Shown: in pieces, positions 6,496 to 13,445 of the stretch | Numbering within the stretch: position 1 is the stretch's first letter | Layout: each line of letters starts with the position of its first letter | Assembly (NCBI GenBank): GCA_002502785.1 | Contig: DAQG01000016.1 | Location: 1 to 17,483 of the forward strand | DNA from: Methanothrix harundinacea | GTDB taxonomy: Archaea > Halobacteriota > Methanosarcinia > Methanotrichales > Methanotrichaceae | Length of the DNA stretch: 17,483 nucleotides | Reading direction: 5' to 3' | The notes under the pieces: generated by a model | What the model saw: the letters and a program-made list of their open reading frames with translations, nothing else | What the model was told of the DNA's origin: nothing | The model's database searches: none | Translations under genes and position numbers: made by a program

Positions 6496-6767
6496 TCGAC
6501 TGCTTCGTTGAACTGGGTCTCGAACTCTTCGCACATCCCGGCTATCCTGGAGGCGACCTCGTTCAAGAGCACCACGGGGTCTACGTCTCTCGTCTTAAGC
6601 CGGAAGATGGGGTTGGTCATCATCGGAAACTTGGCGTCGTAGGTGGCGAGAAGGACCCTGTCGTCCTCGAGCAGCTCCGTCCTGAGGAGGTTCAGTAGGG
6701 TATGGCTCTCCCCCTCGAACTCCATGTGGAGCTCGTCTTCGGTCTTCTTGAGGATCTTTACGTTCAT
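6492..6767 (-). CDS. rpoL: DNA-directed RNA polymerase subunit L
   Basis: The 91-residue product is the archaeal counterpart of eukaryotic Rpb11/AC19; with subunit D it forms the assembly platform of RNA polymerase. Typical segments are FEGESHTLLNLLRTELLEDD, VLLATYD and HP-loop-like KFPMMTNPIFRLKTRDVDP. ATG at 6767 is chosen because it overlaps the csl4 stop as ATGA and follows GGGATGAT. The longer open frame upstream belongs to csl4. rpoL next to csl4 is a gene order I recall from other euryarchaea. Confidence 0.95.
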   Translation of the reverse strand: MNVKILKKTEDELHMEFEGESHTLLNLLRTELLEDDRVLLATYDAKFPMMTNPIFRLKTRDVDPVVLLNEVASRIAGMCEEFETQFNEAVE

Positions 6768-7327
6768 CTGATCATCCCCGTTCCGAAATCTGTGCTGAGC
6801 TTGCGGGACTCGACCTGATCGCATTCGGGACAGACTAGCCGCTTTCCTTCAAGCTTCAGGGGCGTGGCGCACCTTGTACAGTAAGCCTTGACGACGCCCA
6901 GGTCCTCGTCGACGATAGAGAGGCCTATGGTGGGCGTATCGTCGATTATTTTGGCTTTAACGATGTCCCGAAGGCCGAAGACCTGGCGGATGTCCTTGAC
7001 GTAGGAGCTCTTGACCCTGGAAATGTGGATCAGGGCCTCGGTGTTGTGGATGGGCCTCGACTCGCATCCTCTCTTGAAAGCCAGCCGGAGGATGGCCAAG
7101 CTCTCTTTGAGGTCGGTGATCTGGCCCACGACCACGTCCCCCGTCTTCAACTTCACAGGGGCGTTGGTCCTGGGAAGGACCTTTGCGGACCTCTCTTTGG
7201 AGTCGACTTCTGTCACCCCCGTAGTCAAGGCGCGAATGTGCTCTCCTTTGACGTAAGTGCCTTCGCCGGGCATGAACTCCTCTGCAGTGCCGACGACGTC
7301 ACCGGGAATTACAAAATTGCATTTCAT
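6764..7327 (-). CDS. csl4: Exosome complex RNA-binding protein Csl4
   Basis: Csl4 forms part of the RNA-binding cap of the archaeal exosome, which degrades and tails RNA 3' ends. The 187-residue product has the N-terminal domain (VIPGDVVGTAEEFMPGEGTY), an S1 domain at about 60-140 (GDVVVGQITDL to LIHISRV) and a C-terminal zinc ribbon with C150, C153, C166 and C169 (YCTRCATPL and LVCPECDQ). The start is ATG at 7327, 8 nt after AGGTGA; in-frame GTG and TTG codons just upstream are less well placed. The preceding methyltransferase gene ends at 7336, 8 nt upstream. Confidence 0.95.
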   Translation of the reverse strand: MKCNFVIPGDVVGTAEEFMPGEGTYVKGEHIRALTTGVTEVDSKERSAKVLPRTNAPVKLKTGDVVVGQITDLKESLAILRLAFKRGCESRPIHNTEALIHISRVKSSYVKDIRQVFGLRDIVKAKIIDDTPTIGLSIVDEDLGVVKAYCTRCATPLKLEGKRLVCPECDQVESRKLSTDFGTGMIR

Positions 7328-7335
7328 CTTATAGT

Positions 7336-7929
7336 TCACCTGCAAAATATCCGATATAGTTCGACTTCTATGATCTTAACTTCTTTGCTGTGAAATTTGA
7401 AGGACCGTTTCAGGGGAAAGGCGATCTTCTGGACTTCTTCGACCTTACAGGGTTCTACGAACCGTCTAATGAACCCTTCGCTGCCCGCGTTGTGGATCGA
7501 GTAGATGACCTCGCATATCTCCATCGCCTTTCTGAGAAATGCCCGATCACCAAGGCTTCCTTTCTGGGCTCCGAACGGCGGGTTCATGATCACAGTGGTG
7601 ACGTTTCTGAGGCAGATCGACGCAACGTCTCCCCTCACGAACTCAACATCGACGCCAAGACTGCGGGCGTTCTCTTTTGCGATTTTGAGGGCAGCACAGT
7701 CCAGCTCGACGCCCACGGATCTCGCACCGAGGAGCGCGGCCCCTATCGCGAGGATCCCGGTTCCACAGCCTAGATCGCAGACCGTGCCCTCTAGATCGCC
7801 CCGGAGTAGGGCCGAATAGAGGAGCTCCGAGGCGATCGGAGCAGGGGTTGCGTACTGTTCAAGCCTGGGGTCGGGGGCGGCAAATCCCTCCAGCCGTTCC
7901 AGGATCATGTCGAGCTTTCGTTTCTTCAT
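7336..7929 (-). CDS. METTL5-like N6-adenine rRNA methyltransferase
   Basis: This is a 197-residue class I SAM-dependent methyltransferase. The SAM loop is DLGCGTGIL (52-60), the acidic ribose-binding residue lies in VGVELD (72-77), and the catalytic NPPF is at 116-119, as in N6-adenine enzymes. The segment LEQYATPAPIASELLY near the N-terminus and NPPFGAQKG with DRAFL match METTL5, which modifies one adenine of small-subunit rRNA in eukaryotes; the archaeal substrate is probably 16S rRNA. The stop codon lies 8 nt before csl4, so these RNA genes form one operon. PrmC-like glutamine methylation is an alternative but the overall pattern fits METTL5 better. Confidence 0.88.
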   Translation of the reverse strand: MKKRKLDMILERLEGFAAPDPRLEQYATPAPIASELLYSALLRGDLEGTVCDLGCGTGILAIGAALLGARSVGVELDCAALKIAKENARSLGVDVEFVRGDVASICLRNVTTVIMNPPFGAQKGSLGDRAFLRKAMEICEVIYSIHNAGSEGFIRRFVEPCKVEEVQKIAFPLKRSFKFHSKEVKIIEVELYRIFCR

Positions 7930-8022
7930 AGTTATGGTTATAGCATGGGACGGTCAATGGGCGCCACGTCCCGAAAAGGGTCGGTCATAATGTCGAGATC
8001 GAGTTCTTCCTTGGCCCCGGAC

Positions 8023-10425
8023 CTATATGAAGTAGTGAGTCAGGTCGATGAGCAGGTACAGCAAGACCAGGGCCGCAAAGAGCCTGAAACCTCTCAAGAC
8101 AAGAAACTCCATGAGGACCCTGTTGGACTGTCTCTGCAACCGGGGCGTCTTGAAGTCGGACCTCCCCGAGGCGAGGTCGCCGAGATCAGCAATCAGGCCC
8201 GAGGCGAATCTGGGCAGTGATTTTAGAGGAGACCTGCGATACGCCTTGGCAACCGCAAGATCCCTGCATGCCTCCCCCATCGAAACTTCATCGGAGGGAA
8301 GGCGCGATTCAGAAGGATCAGAGATCTCGAAAGGCAGGACGGGTCTCGTTTCAACCTCGTAAGGTGCATGGTGCTGCGAGGTCCCGGTCCAGTCCTCTTT
8401 GGGAAATTTCAGCAATTCCGCGGGTTCGATGCCGCGTTCGGCTGACAGATCATCTTTCGAGGAGAGAACGTCGTCAACGGGGTGGATCATCGGAGATCTT
8501 ACTTCGGGCCCGGAGAACCTCTCCAGAAAGTCTTCTTCCTCCTGGATTTGGTTCTGGGCGTCAAAGGATTCGACTTCTTTCGAAGCGGTTGGGACGAATT
8601 CCCTCTCGGTTGGAAGAGATGTTCTGGGCTTGGATTTTCCCGGCGGCCTCTCCTCGATCAGGTTCATGGACTCGTTCCAGGTCCTGACGACCTCGAGCTG
8701 GGCCGCATCCGTCAAGGCCGCTCGGGTAAGAACCCGACCCATGAGGAGCAGGGCGTTCTGATAGGTCTCAAGAAGAAGGCCGTTTTCCGCCTTTCCGCCT
8801 CCTGAGACCTCCTCGAGCCTTTCGACCGTAAGGCGGGCCTCTCTTATCTGGAAGGGGCTTATCATCCCCAGGCCCGGAGCTGCAAGCTCGAAGGCGCTTT
8901 CGGCACGTTTTAGGTAGACCATAGTCTCCGATAAGTCGCCTGGAGATTCGCCCTTCAGCTTCGCCGTCATGAACCTGCCCAGGGTCTTGAAGGCGGGCAG
9001 GAGTTGTCCGCAAGCCTCCTTGCAGCCCCGGCTGGCCGAACCGAGCTGGAGGATCGCCTGAGAGAAGTGCTCGATGGTGTCTGCGACGACGTCAGAGAGC
9101 TTCCAGGGCTCATCTTTTGTGAGGGTGAGTCGCCACGTCTCCTTCATCCCCATCATGCTCCGCCGCAACGCCTCGACAGAGGGCCTTTCCGAGTCGTCCT
9201 CGGCGTTCGAGAGGGCGGAGTTGAGGGCCGATACACCCTCTTCGGCCAGCTTGACAGCTTTTTCTGGATCTACCTCCGTCTCCAGGATCACAAAGGCGGA
9301 AGCGAACCTCGCGATCCCGGCATCTATCACCAGGTCGGGAAGGCCAGCTCCAGGGGTCCTGGCAAGCTCGAGATAGCAGTCCGAGACCCCAGCGTAGTTA
9401 ATAGATGCCTCATCAAAGAGCTCCCCGGAGTCCCGATCCGCCCCCTCCCCGGCGATCTGGTGGAGGGCCTGCTGGTGGAGGTCTCGGGCCTGGATCGACC
9501 TGACGGTCCCAAGCCACGAGACGGCATTGGTGCGAACCGGCTGCATGCTCTTTCTGATCAGATCCAGGCTCGTTTCGAGATGGTCCGATGCCAGGTCATA
9601 GTCGCCTTGGTCTAGGTAGAGGCGTCCAAGGTTCGAGAGAACGACGCCTGCGTTGTGGTGCTGACCTATCCCCTCGAAGATCTCCATGCTTTTGCTGTAG
9701 TAGCCTATGGCGACGTCCACCATGTTCATTTCGGCGTTGACCCGTCCCATCCGGTTGAGAAGCCAGGCGACCTGCCTCTGATCGCCGAGGCCCTCAAAGT
9801 CCGCCAGGCTCTTCTCGTAGTACTGGAGGGCGAGGTCGAAGTTGCCAGTCTCGGCGTAAATCCTGCCGAGGCTGCCGGTCATCTGGGCTACGCCGAACTC
9901 GTCATCGAGGCTTTTGAAGATCTCCAGGCTTTTGCGGCAGTTTTCGATCGCCTTATCATAGTTTTGGCCGCTCCTGTAGGCAGACCCCATGTTCCCGAGA
10001 ACGTGGGCGAGACTGCCGACGTCGCCGAGGGTGGAAAACCCCTCCGCTGCCCGCTCGTAGTAGTGAAGCGCCCGACCGAGGTATCCCTGACGGGCGTGGA
10101 CCTGGCCTAGGTTGTTGAGGAGGACGTATCTCACGTGCTGGTCCGAGGCGAGGGATAGGGCCTTGTTGTAACATCTGGCGGCGATCCCCAAATGGCCCGC
10201 CAATCTGCATATGTCGCCAAGCCTTTTGATATCGTAAATGTCGGTGAGACAGTTCAACAGCCTGTGGCAGATCTTCTCGTCGATCTGTCCCTCTTCGAAG
10301 CTCTCCAGGAGGGCGCCCACCAGACTTGCACAATCGCCGCTGATTGACTTTGGATCGATGGCACGGGAAAATCCGCCCCTCATGTAAGACTCGAATATCT
10401 CCTGGAGGACTACGAGCTGATCCAT
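8023..10425 (-). CDS. Tail-anchored TPR protein
   Basis: The 800-residue product begins with an alpha-helical region. At about residues 70-300 it has at least six tetratricopeptide repeats of the Pins/LGN (TPR_12-like) kind, visible as units such as LGRIYAETGNFDLALQYYEKSL and LGRLYLDQGDYDLASDHLETSL. A helical region follows to about 580, then a low-complexity acidic stretch to about 730. The last residues are one membrane helix (about 777-798, RLFAALVLLYLLIDLTHYF). It is therefore probably a cytoplasmic scaffold fixed to the membrane by its C-terminus; partners are unknown. ATG at 10425 is chosen because a TATA element 16-28 nt upstream predicts a leaderless mRNA. The frame stays open back to 10518 but those codons include the promoter. 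METTL5-like gene follows after 93 nt. Confidence 0.85.
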   Translation of the reverse strand: MDQLVVLQEIFESYMRGGFSRAIDPKSISGDCASLVGALLESFEEGQIDEKICHRLLNCLTDIYDIKRLGDICRLAGHLGIAARCYNKALSLASDQHVRYVLLNNLGQVHARQGYLGRALHYYERAAEGFSTLGDVGSLAHVLGNMGSAYRSGQNYDKAIENCRKSLEIFKSLDDEFGVAQMTGSLGRIYAETGNFDLALQYYEKSLADFEGLGDQRQVAWLLNRMGRVNAEMNMVDVAIGYYSKSMEIFEGIGQHHNAGVVLSNLGRLYLDQGDYDLASDHLETSLDLIRKSMQPVRTNAVSWLGTVRSIQARDLHQQALHQIAGEGADRDSGELFDEASINYAGVSDCYLELARTPGAGLPDLVIDAGIARFASAFVILETEVDPEKAVKLAEEGVSALNSALSNAEDDSERPSVEALRRSMMGMKETWRLTLTKDEPWKLSDVVADTIEHFSQAILQLGSASRGCKEACGQLLPAFKTLGRFMTAKLKGESPGDLSETMVYLKRAESAFELAAPGLGMISPFQIREARLTVERLEEVSGGGKAENGLLLETYQNALLLMGRVLTRAALTDAAQLEVVRTWNESMNLIEERPPGKSKPRTSLPTEREFVPTASKEVESFDAQNQIQEEEDFLERFSGPEVRSPMIHPVDDVLSSKDDLSAERGIEPAELLKFPKEDWTGTSQHHAPYEVETRPVLPFEISDPSESRLPSDEVSMGEACRDLAVAKAYRRSPLKSLPRFASGLIADLGDLASGRSDFKTPRLQRQSNRVLMEFLVLRGFRLFAALVLLYLLIDLTHYFI

Positions 10426-10439
10426 CGGATATGAATCGA

Positions 10440-10453
10440 CTTTTATCTTTAAG
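10440..10453 (-). promoter_or_regulatory. TATA-type promoter of the TPR gene
   Basis: The minus strand reads TTAAAGATAAAAG, centred near 10448. Transcription starting about 25 nt downstream falls at the ATG (10425), which supports a leaderless mRNA. Confidence 0.45.
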
Positions 10454-10469
10454 TAGTTTCTGCGGGAAT

Positions 10470-10488
10470 AATATATCACTGATATATT
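10470..10488. promoter_or_regulatory. Perfect 19-bp palindrome, candidate operator
   Basis: AATATATCA (10470-10478), a central C and TGATATATT (10480-10488) form a perfect dyad. It lies just upstream of the TPR gene's TATA element, roughly 45-65 nt before its start. This is a typical size and place for the site of a dimeric regulator. The regulator is unknown. Confidence 0.4.
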
Positions 10489-10727
10489 GAGGAGATCCAG
10501 TTGAGGCGGATTAAGCAAATATGCCCTACCACAGATTTAATGTTACAGTCAAGATGGGTTCTCATAGTATAGGAGACGTCCTCGCCAAAAAGGCGGAGAA
10601 ACGCTATTTATTTAATGTCAGAAATCCTTCAGCCAGTTGTAAATATGCTGCTCAGAGTGAGTCGGCCTCTGCCCAGGCGACGGATAAAACGACGCCGGTT
10701 GGAGTATCGGATAGATCCGATCCAGTT

Positions 10728-10766
10728 TCGGCCTTTCAGCCGTCGAGGCTTTTTTTTGAAGGCCGA
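10728..10766 (+). promoter_or_regulatory. Nested hairpin in the leader of the DUF1805 gene
   Basis: TCGGCCTT (10728-10735) pairs with AAGGCCGA (10759-10766). Inside it, AGCC and GGCT (10738-10741 and 10747-10750) can form a smaller hairpin directly followed by eight T, like an intrinsic terminator. The two could act as an attenuator if transcription starts upstream, but this is not shown. Confidence 0.25.
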
Positions 10767-10813
10767 TAATTTGGAAAATTTCAAGATGCGTCTATGAATT
10801 GGAGAATGGTGAG

Positions 10814-11113
10814 ATGATTCAAGAAAAAGTATCTTATAAGGACGGAGTGGCGGACGGGTACGTCATACCCCTGGGACCTGCAAACCTCGTTGCGGTGGTG
10901 GCAAAAAGAGGCATGGTCGGCTGCGGTGCCTTCGACGTTCAGGCGTTGGACAAGTTCGGCTACCCCGCGGCCAGAGTGAAGCCGACGCGAAGCGCCTCTA
11001 TCTCCAGCGTCGAGGACCTTCTGGCAGGCGAGATAAAGGACGTAAACGCCGCGGCCGCCAAGCTCGGGATCGTGGTGGGGATGAGCGGCAAAGAGGCCCT
11101 CGATTTCCTGTGA
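10814..11113 (+). CDS. DUF1805 (YunC-like) family protein
   Basis: The 99-residue product matches the DUF1805 family as I recall it, including the pattern VAVVAKRGMVGCGAFDVQALDKFG, then a basic stretch (RVKPTRS), VEDLLAGEIKDVN and LGIVVGMSGKEAL. The family consists of small cytoplasmic proteins of unknown function, represented in Bacillus by YunC. ATG at 10814 is chosen with GGAG 9 nt upstream; a TTG at 10799 overlaps that site. Its stop lies 32 nt before the ATG of ilvA, or overlaps a GTG of that frame as GTGA, so the two are co-transcribed. Confidence 0.82.
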   Translation: MIQEKVSYKDGVADGYVIPLGPANLVAVVAKRGMVGCGAFDVQALDKFGYPAARVKPTRSASISSVEDLLAGEIKDVNAAAAKLGIVVGMSGKEALDFL

Positions 11114-11145
11114 TCGGGAAACGCGAACTACGAGAGGTATACCCC

Positions 11146-12354
11146 ATGATCTCCTTGGAAGACATCCGGAAGGCGGCCAGGTTAATTGAAGAAACTGTCA
11201 TCCGCACCCCTCTGGTTCGCTCGCCCACCTTCTCGCGGATGGTTGGGGCTGAAGTCTACTTGAAGCTCGAGTGCCTCCAAATGGGCGGCTCCTTCAAGGC
11301 CAGAGGCGCCACCTACAAGATCCTCTGCCGGCGCGGAGAGACCGGTCCTGCGGGCGTCGTTGCGGCCTCCGCCGGAAACCATGCTCAGGGTGTGGCCCTG
11401 GCCGCAAAGGCCGCCGACCTTCCAGCGACGATCGTAATGCCGGTCTGGGCCTCGATAGGAAAGCAGGAGGCTACCCGTGGCTACGGGGCCGAGGTGATCC
11501 TGGCCGGGGAGAGCCTCGCTGAGAGCATATCGATCGCTCAAGATATGGCGAAGGATGGGAGGACTTTCATCCACCCCTACGACGACGAGGAGATAATCAC
11601 CGGCCAGGCGACGATCGGCCTTGAGATTCTGGAGGACCTCCCGGACCCGGACGTGGTGATCGTCCCCATCGGTGGAGGTGGCCTCATCGGCGGTATCGCA
11701 TCAGCGATCAAGGCTCTCCGGCCCGAGACCAGAGTCGTCGGGGTCCAGGCCGCGGCCTGCCCTTCGGCCTTCGAAGCCCTTCGATCCGGAAAGAGGGCAC
11801 GTGTCGACGCCAATAAATCGATCGCTGACGGGATAACGGTCAAGCAGGTCGGCGAGAGGAATTTTCCGATAATCAGAGAGAAGGTCGATGAGATCGTTCT
11901 CGTGGATGAGGAGGAGATCATATCGGCGGTGCTGGCCCTTTTGGAGAGAAAGAAGGTCCTGGCGGAGGGCGCGGGAGCCGCTCCCCTTGCGGCACTCCTC
12001 AGCTCGAAGGTCGTTGTGCCGAAGGGCGGCAAGGTCGTTTTAGTGATCAGCGGTGGGAACCTGGACCCACCCCTTCTGGGGAGGGTCATAAGGCAGGGGC
12101 TTATGAAGAACGGCAGAATAATGCGATTTTCAGCCTGTATAGAGGACGTTCCCGGATCCCTCGCCCGCCTTTTGGATATTATAGCAAAAGAGGGCGGAAA
12201 CGTCCTCGACATCCGTCACGCCAGGGGCGGAAAGGACCTTTCCCTCTTCGCATCGAGGGTGGACCTTGAGGTGGAGACCCGAGGCTTCGACCAGATCGAG
12301 GAGATCAAAGGGGCATTGGAGGCCAGAGGATACGAGATCAGGGACAGAGGCTGA
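11146..12354 (+). CDS. ilvA: Threonine ammonia-lyase with ACT domain
   Basis: This PLP enzyme deaminates threonine to 2-oxobutanoate, the first step of isoleucine synthesis from threonine. It has 402 residues. The PLP lysine is K51 in GGSFKARGA; SAGNHAQG (75-82) and the glycine loop GGGGLIGG (176-183) hold the cofactor. A C-terminal ACT domain (about 326-399, FSACIEDVPGSLARLLDII) suggests allosteric control by an amino acid. The single ACT domain and length resemble the shorter archaeal and TdcB-like form. ATG at 11146 is chosen for GAGAGGT 7 nt upstream; GTG at 11110, overlapping the previous stop, is an alternative that adds 12 residues. It converges with the dsrH-like gene. Confidence 0.93.
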   Translation: MISLEDIRKAARLIEETVIRTPLVRSPTFSRMVGAEVYLKLECLQMGGSFKARGATYKILCRRGETGPAGVVAASAGNHAQGVALAAKAADLPATIVMPVWASIGKQEATRGYGAEVILAGESLAESISIAQDMAKDGRTFIHPYDDEEIITGQATIGLEILEDLPDPDVVIVPIGGGGLIGGIASAIKALRPETRVVGVQAAACPSAFEALRSGKRARVDANKSIADGITVKQVGERNFPIIREKVDEIVLVDEEEIISAVLALLERKKVLAEGAGAAPLAALLSSKVVVPKGGKVVLVISGGNLDPPLLGRVIRQGLMKNGRIMRFSACIEDVPGSLARLLDIIAKEGGNVLDIRHARGGKDLSLFASRVDLEVETRGFDQIEEIKGALEARGYEIRDRG

Positions 12355-12364
12355 AAACCGAAGA

Positions 12365-12382
12365 TCGAGGGCACACCCTCGA
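12365..12382. terminator. Hairpin between convergent genes
   Basis: TCGAGGG, CACA and CCCTCGA form a perfect 7-bp stem with a 4-nt loop between the stops of ilvA and the dsrH-like gene. No long T-run follows on either strand, so it may protect RNA ends or act weakly in both directions. Confidence 0.4.
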
Positions 12383-12393
12383 CGCGAGGCCTG

Positions 12394-12741
12394 TTAAAAC
12401 GTAAATAAACTGCCTTCGCCCTCCATGACATCCTCGACGAGCCTATCGTAAAAGTCCCCCAGAATCTCCGCCCTCTTCCTCGGCACGATCCCCCTCGCGG
12501 CCACGTCCTCTTCGCAGGCGTAAACCTCACAGGATGGAGGAAGGTCCCATGCCTGGTTCAGCAGGTGATAGACGCCATCCCCTGCCAGGTACAGCCTCGC
12601 CTTCTTCGACCGGGCTAGAAGCTTCAGGCAGAGCTCGTACCTCGGGCTTTTAGGCGGCTTTGTCAGCAAGAACGCATCCCATGACCCAGAGACGATGTCT
12701 GGAGCGTACTTCCATTCAACCTCTAAAGAAGTATCAGACAA
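12394..12741 (-). CDS. DsrH/TusB-like sulfur relay protein
   Basis: The 115-residue product matches the DsrH/TusB family: AFLLTKPPKSP at the start of the domain, the strand ARLYLAGDGVYHLL, and VYACEEDVAARGI before a C-terminal helix (DFYDRLVEDVM). With DsrE and DsrF it would form a hexameric complex that passes persulfide sulfur between proteins in the cytoplasm. Cysteines are C38, C71 and C76. The start is TTG at 12741, chosen because GGAGG stands 7 nt upstream; there is no ATG or GTG in frame before the domain. It overlaps the end of the dsrF-like gene by 19 nt. It is the last gene of the redox/sulfur operon. Confidence 0.82.
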   Translation of the reverse strand: MSDTSLEVEWKYAPDIVSGSWDAFLLTKPPKSPRYELCLKLLARSKKARLYLAGDGVYHLLNQAWDLPPSCEVYACEEDVAARGIVPRKRAEILGDFYDRLVEDVMEGEGSLFTF

Positions 12742-13067
12742 TCCGAATCCTCCATGGCCTCAAGAAATTGTTCATCGTCTGCCAACTCCACCGTCTCGAT
12801 CAGCTCCTCCTCAAATAGCCCCCTCTCCACCACCGAGGGCTCGTGGGCAAAAACCCTCATCTCGCCGTAGGCGTAGAGGATGTCGGCAAGGTTTGGAACC
12901 CCAAGGCCGTTGGCGTCCTGATTTGCCAGGGCCAGGTACGCGCCGTCACCGTAAAGCCCCAAGGTCACCTCCATCTTACCGAGGCCGACGACCGCGGCGT
13001 TCAGGACGCCAAAGGCCTTCTCGCTCCCGTAAGGGGCGGAGTCCAGGAGGTAAAAGGCGGATCTCAT
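12723..13067 (-). CDS. DsrF/TusC-like sulfur relay protein
   Basis: The 114-residue product has the DsrF/TusC pattern: a first strand with SAFYLLDSAPYGSEKAFGVLNAAV, then TLGLYGDGAYLALANQD, and the later RVFAHEPSVVERGL. It probably provides the structural subunit of a DsrEFH-like complex; DsrF subunits generally lack the active cysteine, and here the only cysteine is C110 near the C-terminus. ATG at 13067 overlaps the dsrE-like stop as ATGA, which decides the start over ATG codons 2 and 4 codons upstream. Confidence 0.83.
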   Translation of the reverse strand: MRSAFYLLDSAPYGSEKAFGVLNAAVVGLGKMEVTLGLYGDGAYLALANQDANGLGVPNLADILYAYGEMRVFAHEPSVVERGLFEEELIETVELADDEQFLEAMEDSDCLILL

Positions 13068-13432
13068 CGGCATAGGCAAATCACCTTGTCGCTTTTGGAG
13101 AGCATCTCGGGAAGGTCGTAGAGGCTGGAGATTTTTATCCCATCATGGTACTCTTTGCAGCACCCGTCTTCTTTCGCAAGATAGCCCCTAGCGGCGGCGC
13201 ATCGTGAGCAGGCCCTTATGACCGCACCCCTTTCTGCAAGGTCGGCAAAGAGTTCAGCCTCGCCCGTGAAGAACGCGGGATTTTGCCCTCTTTTGGGGAT
13301 GTGGACGGCGTCCAGGTAGAAGAATATATTTACCTGGTACCGTTTGAGGGCGGCGTCGGCGATCTTGAAGGCGATCATTGCATATTCAGAGATGTAGGGG
13401 CCGTCGGCGAGGATGATGGTCAGCGTCTTCAA
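13064..13432 (-). CDS. DsrE/TusD-like sulfur relay protein
   Basis: The 122-residue product starts with the DsrE-type strand TLTIILADGPYISEYAMIAFKIADAAL and continues with VNIFFYLDAV. The family's sulfur-carrying cysteine should be C75 or C78 in RACSRCAAARG; the extra C91 and C92 (DGCCKEY) and C119 and C121 are unusual in number and could bind metal or take part in disulfide exchange. The start is TTG at 13432, 5 nt after GGAGG; the longer open frame to 13582 runs through the preceding gene. Thirteen nt separate it from the regulator gene. Confidence 0.85.
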   Translation of the reverse strand: MKTLTIILADGPYISEYAMIAFKIADAALKRYQVNIFFYLDAVHIPKRGQNPAFFTGEAELFADLAERGAVIRACSRCAAARGYLAKEDGCCKEYHDGIKISSLYDLPEMLSKSDKVICLCR

Positions 13433-13445
13433 AAATGCCTCCGGT

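Larger units (their letters stand above)
10426..10813. other. Divergent intergenic region
   Basis: The region holds the TPR gene promoter and a 19-bp palindrome on the left, and the leader of the DUF1805 gene on the right. Open frames at 10521-10769 and 10615-10797 (plus) have no ribosome binding site or recognisable content and are rejected. A plus-strand TATA candidate is CTATTTATTT near 10604-10613. Confidence 0.5.

Noticed and set aside
10521..10797. Two plus-strand frames in the spacer between the TPR and DUF1805 genes
   Set aside because: No ribosome binding site, no codon bias, and they run through the nested hairpin with T8.
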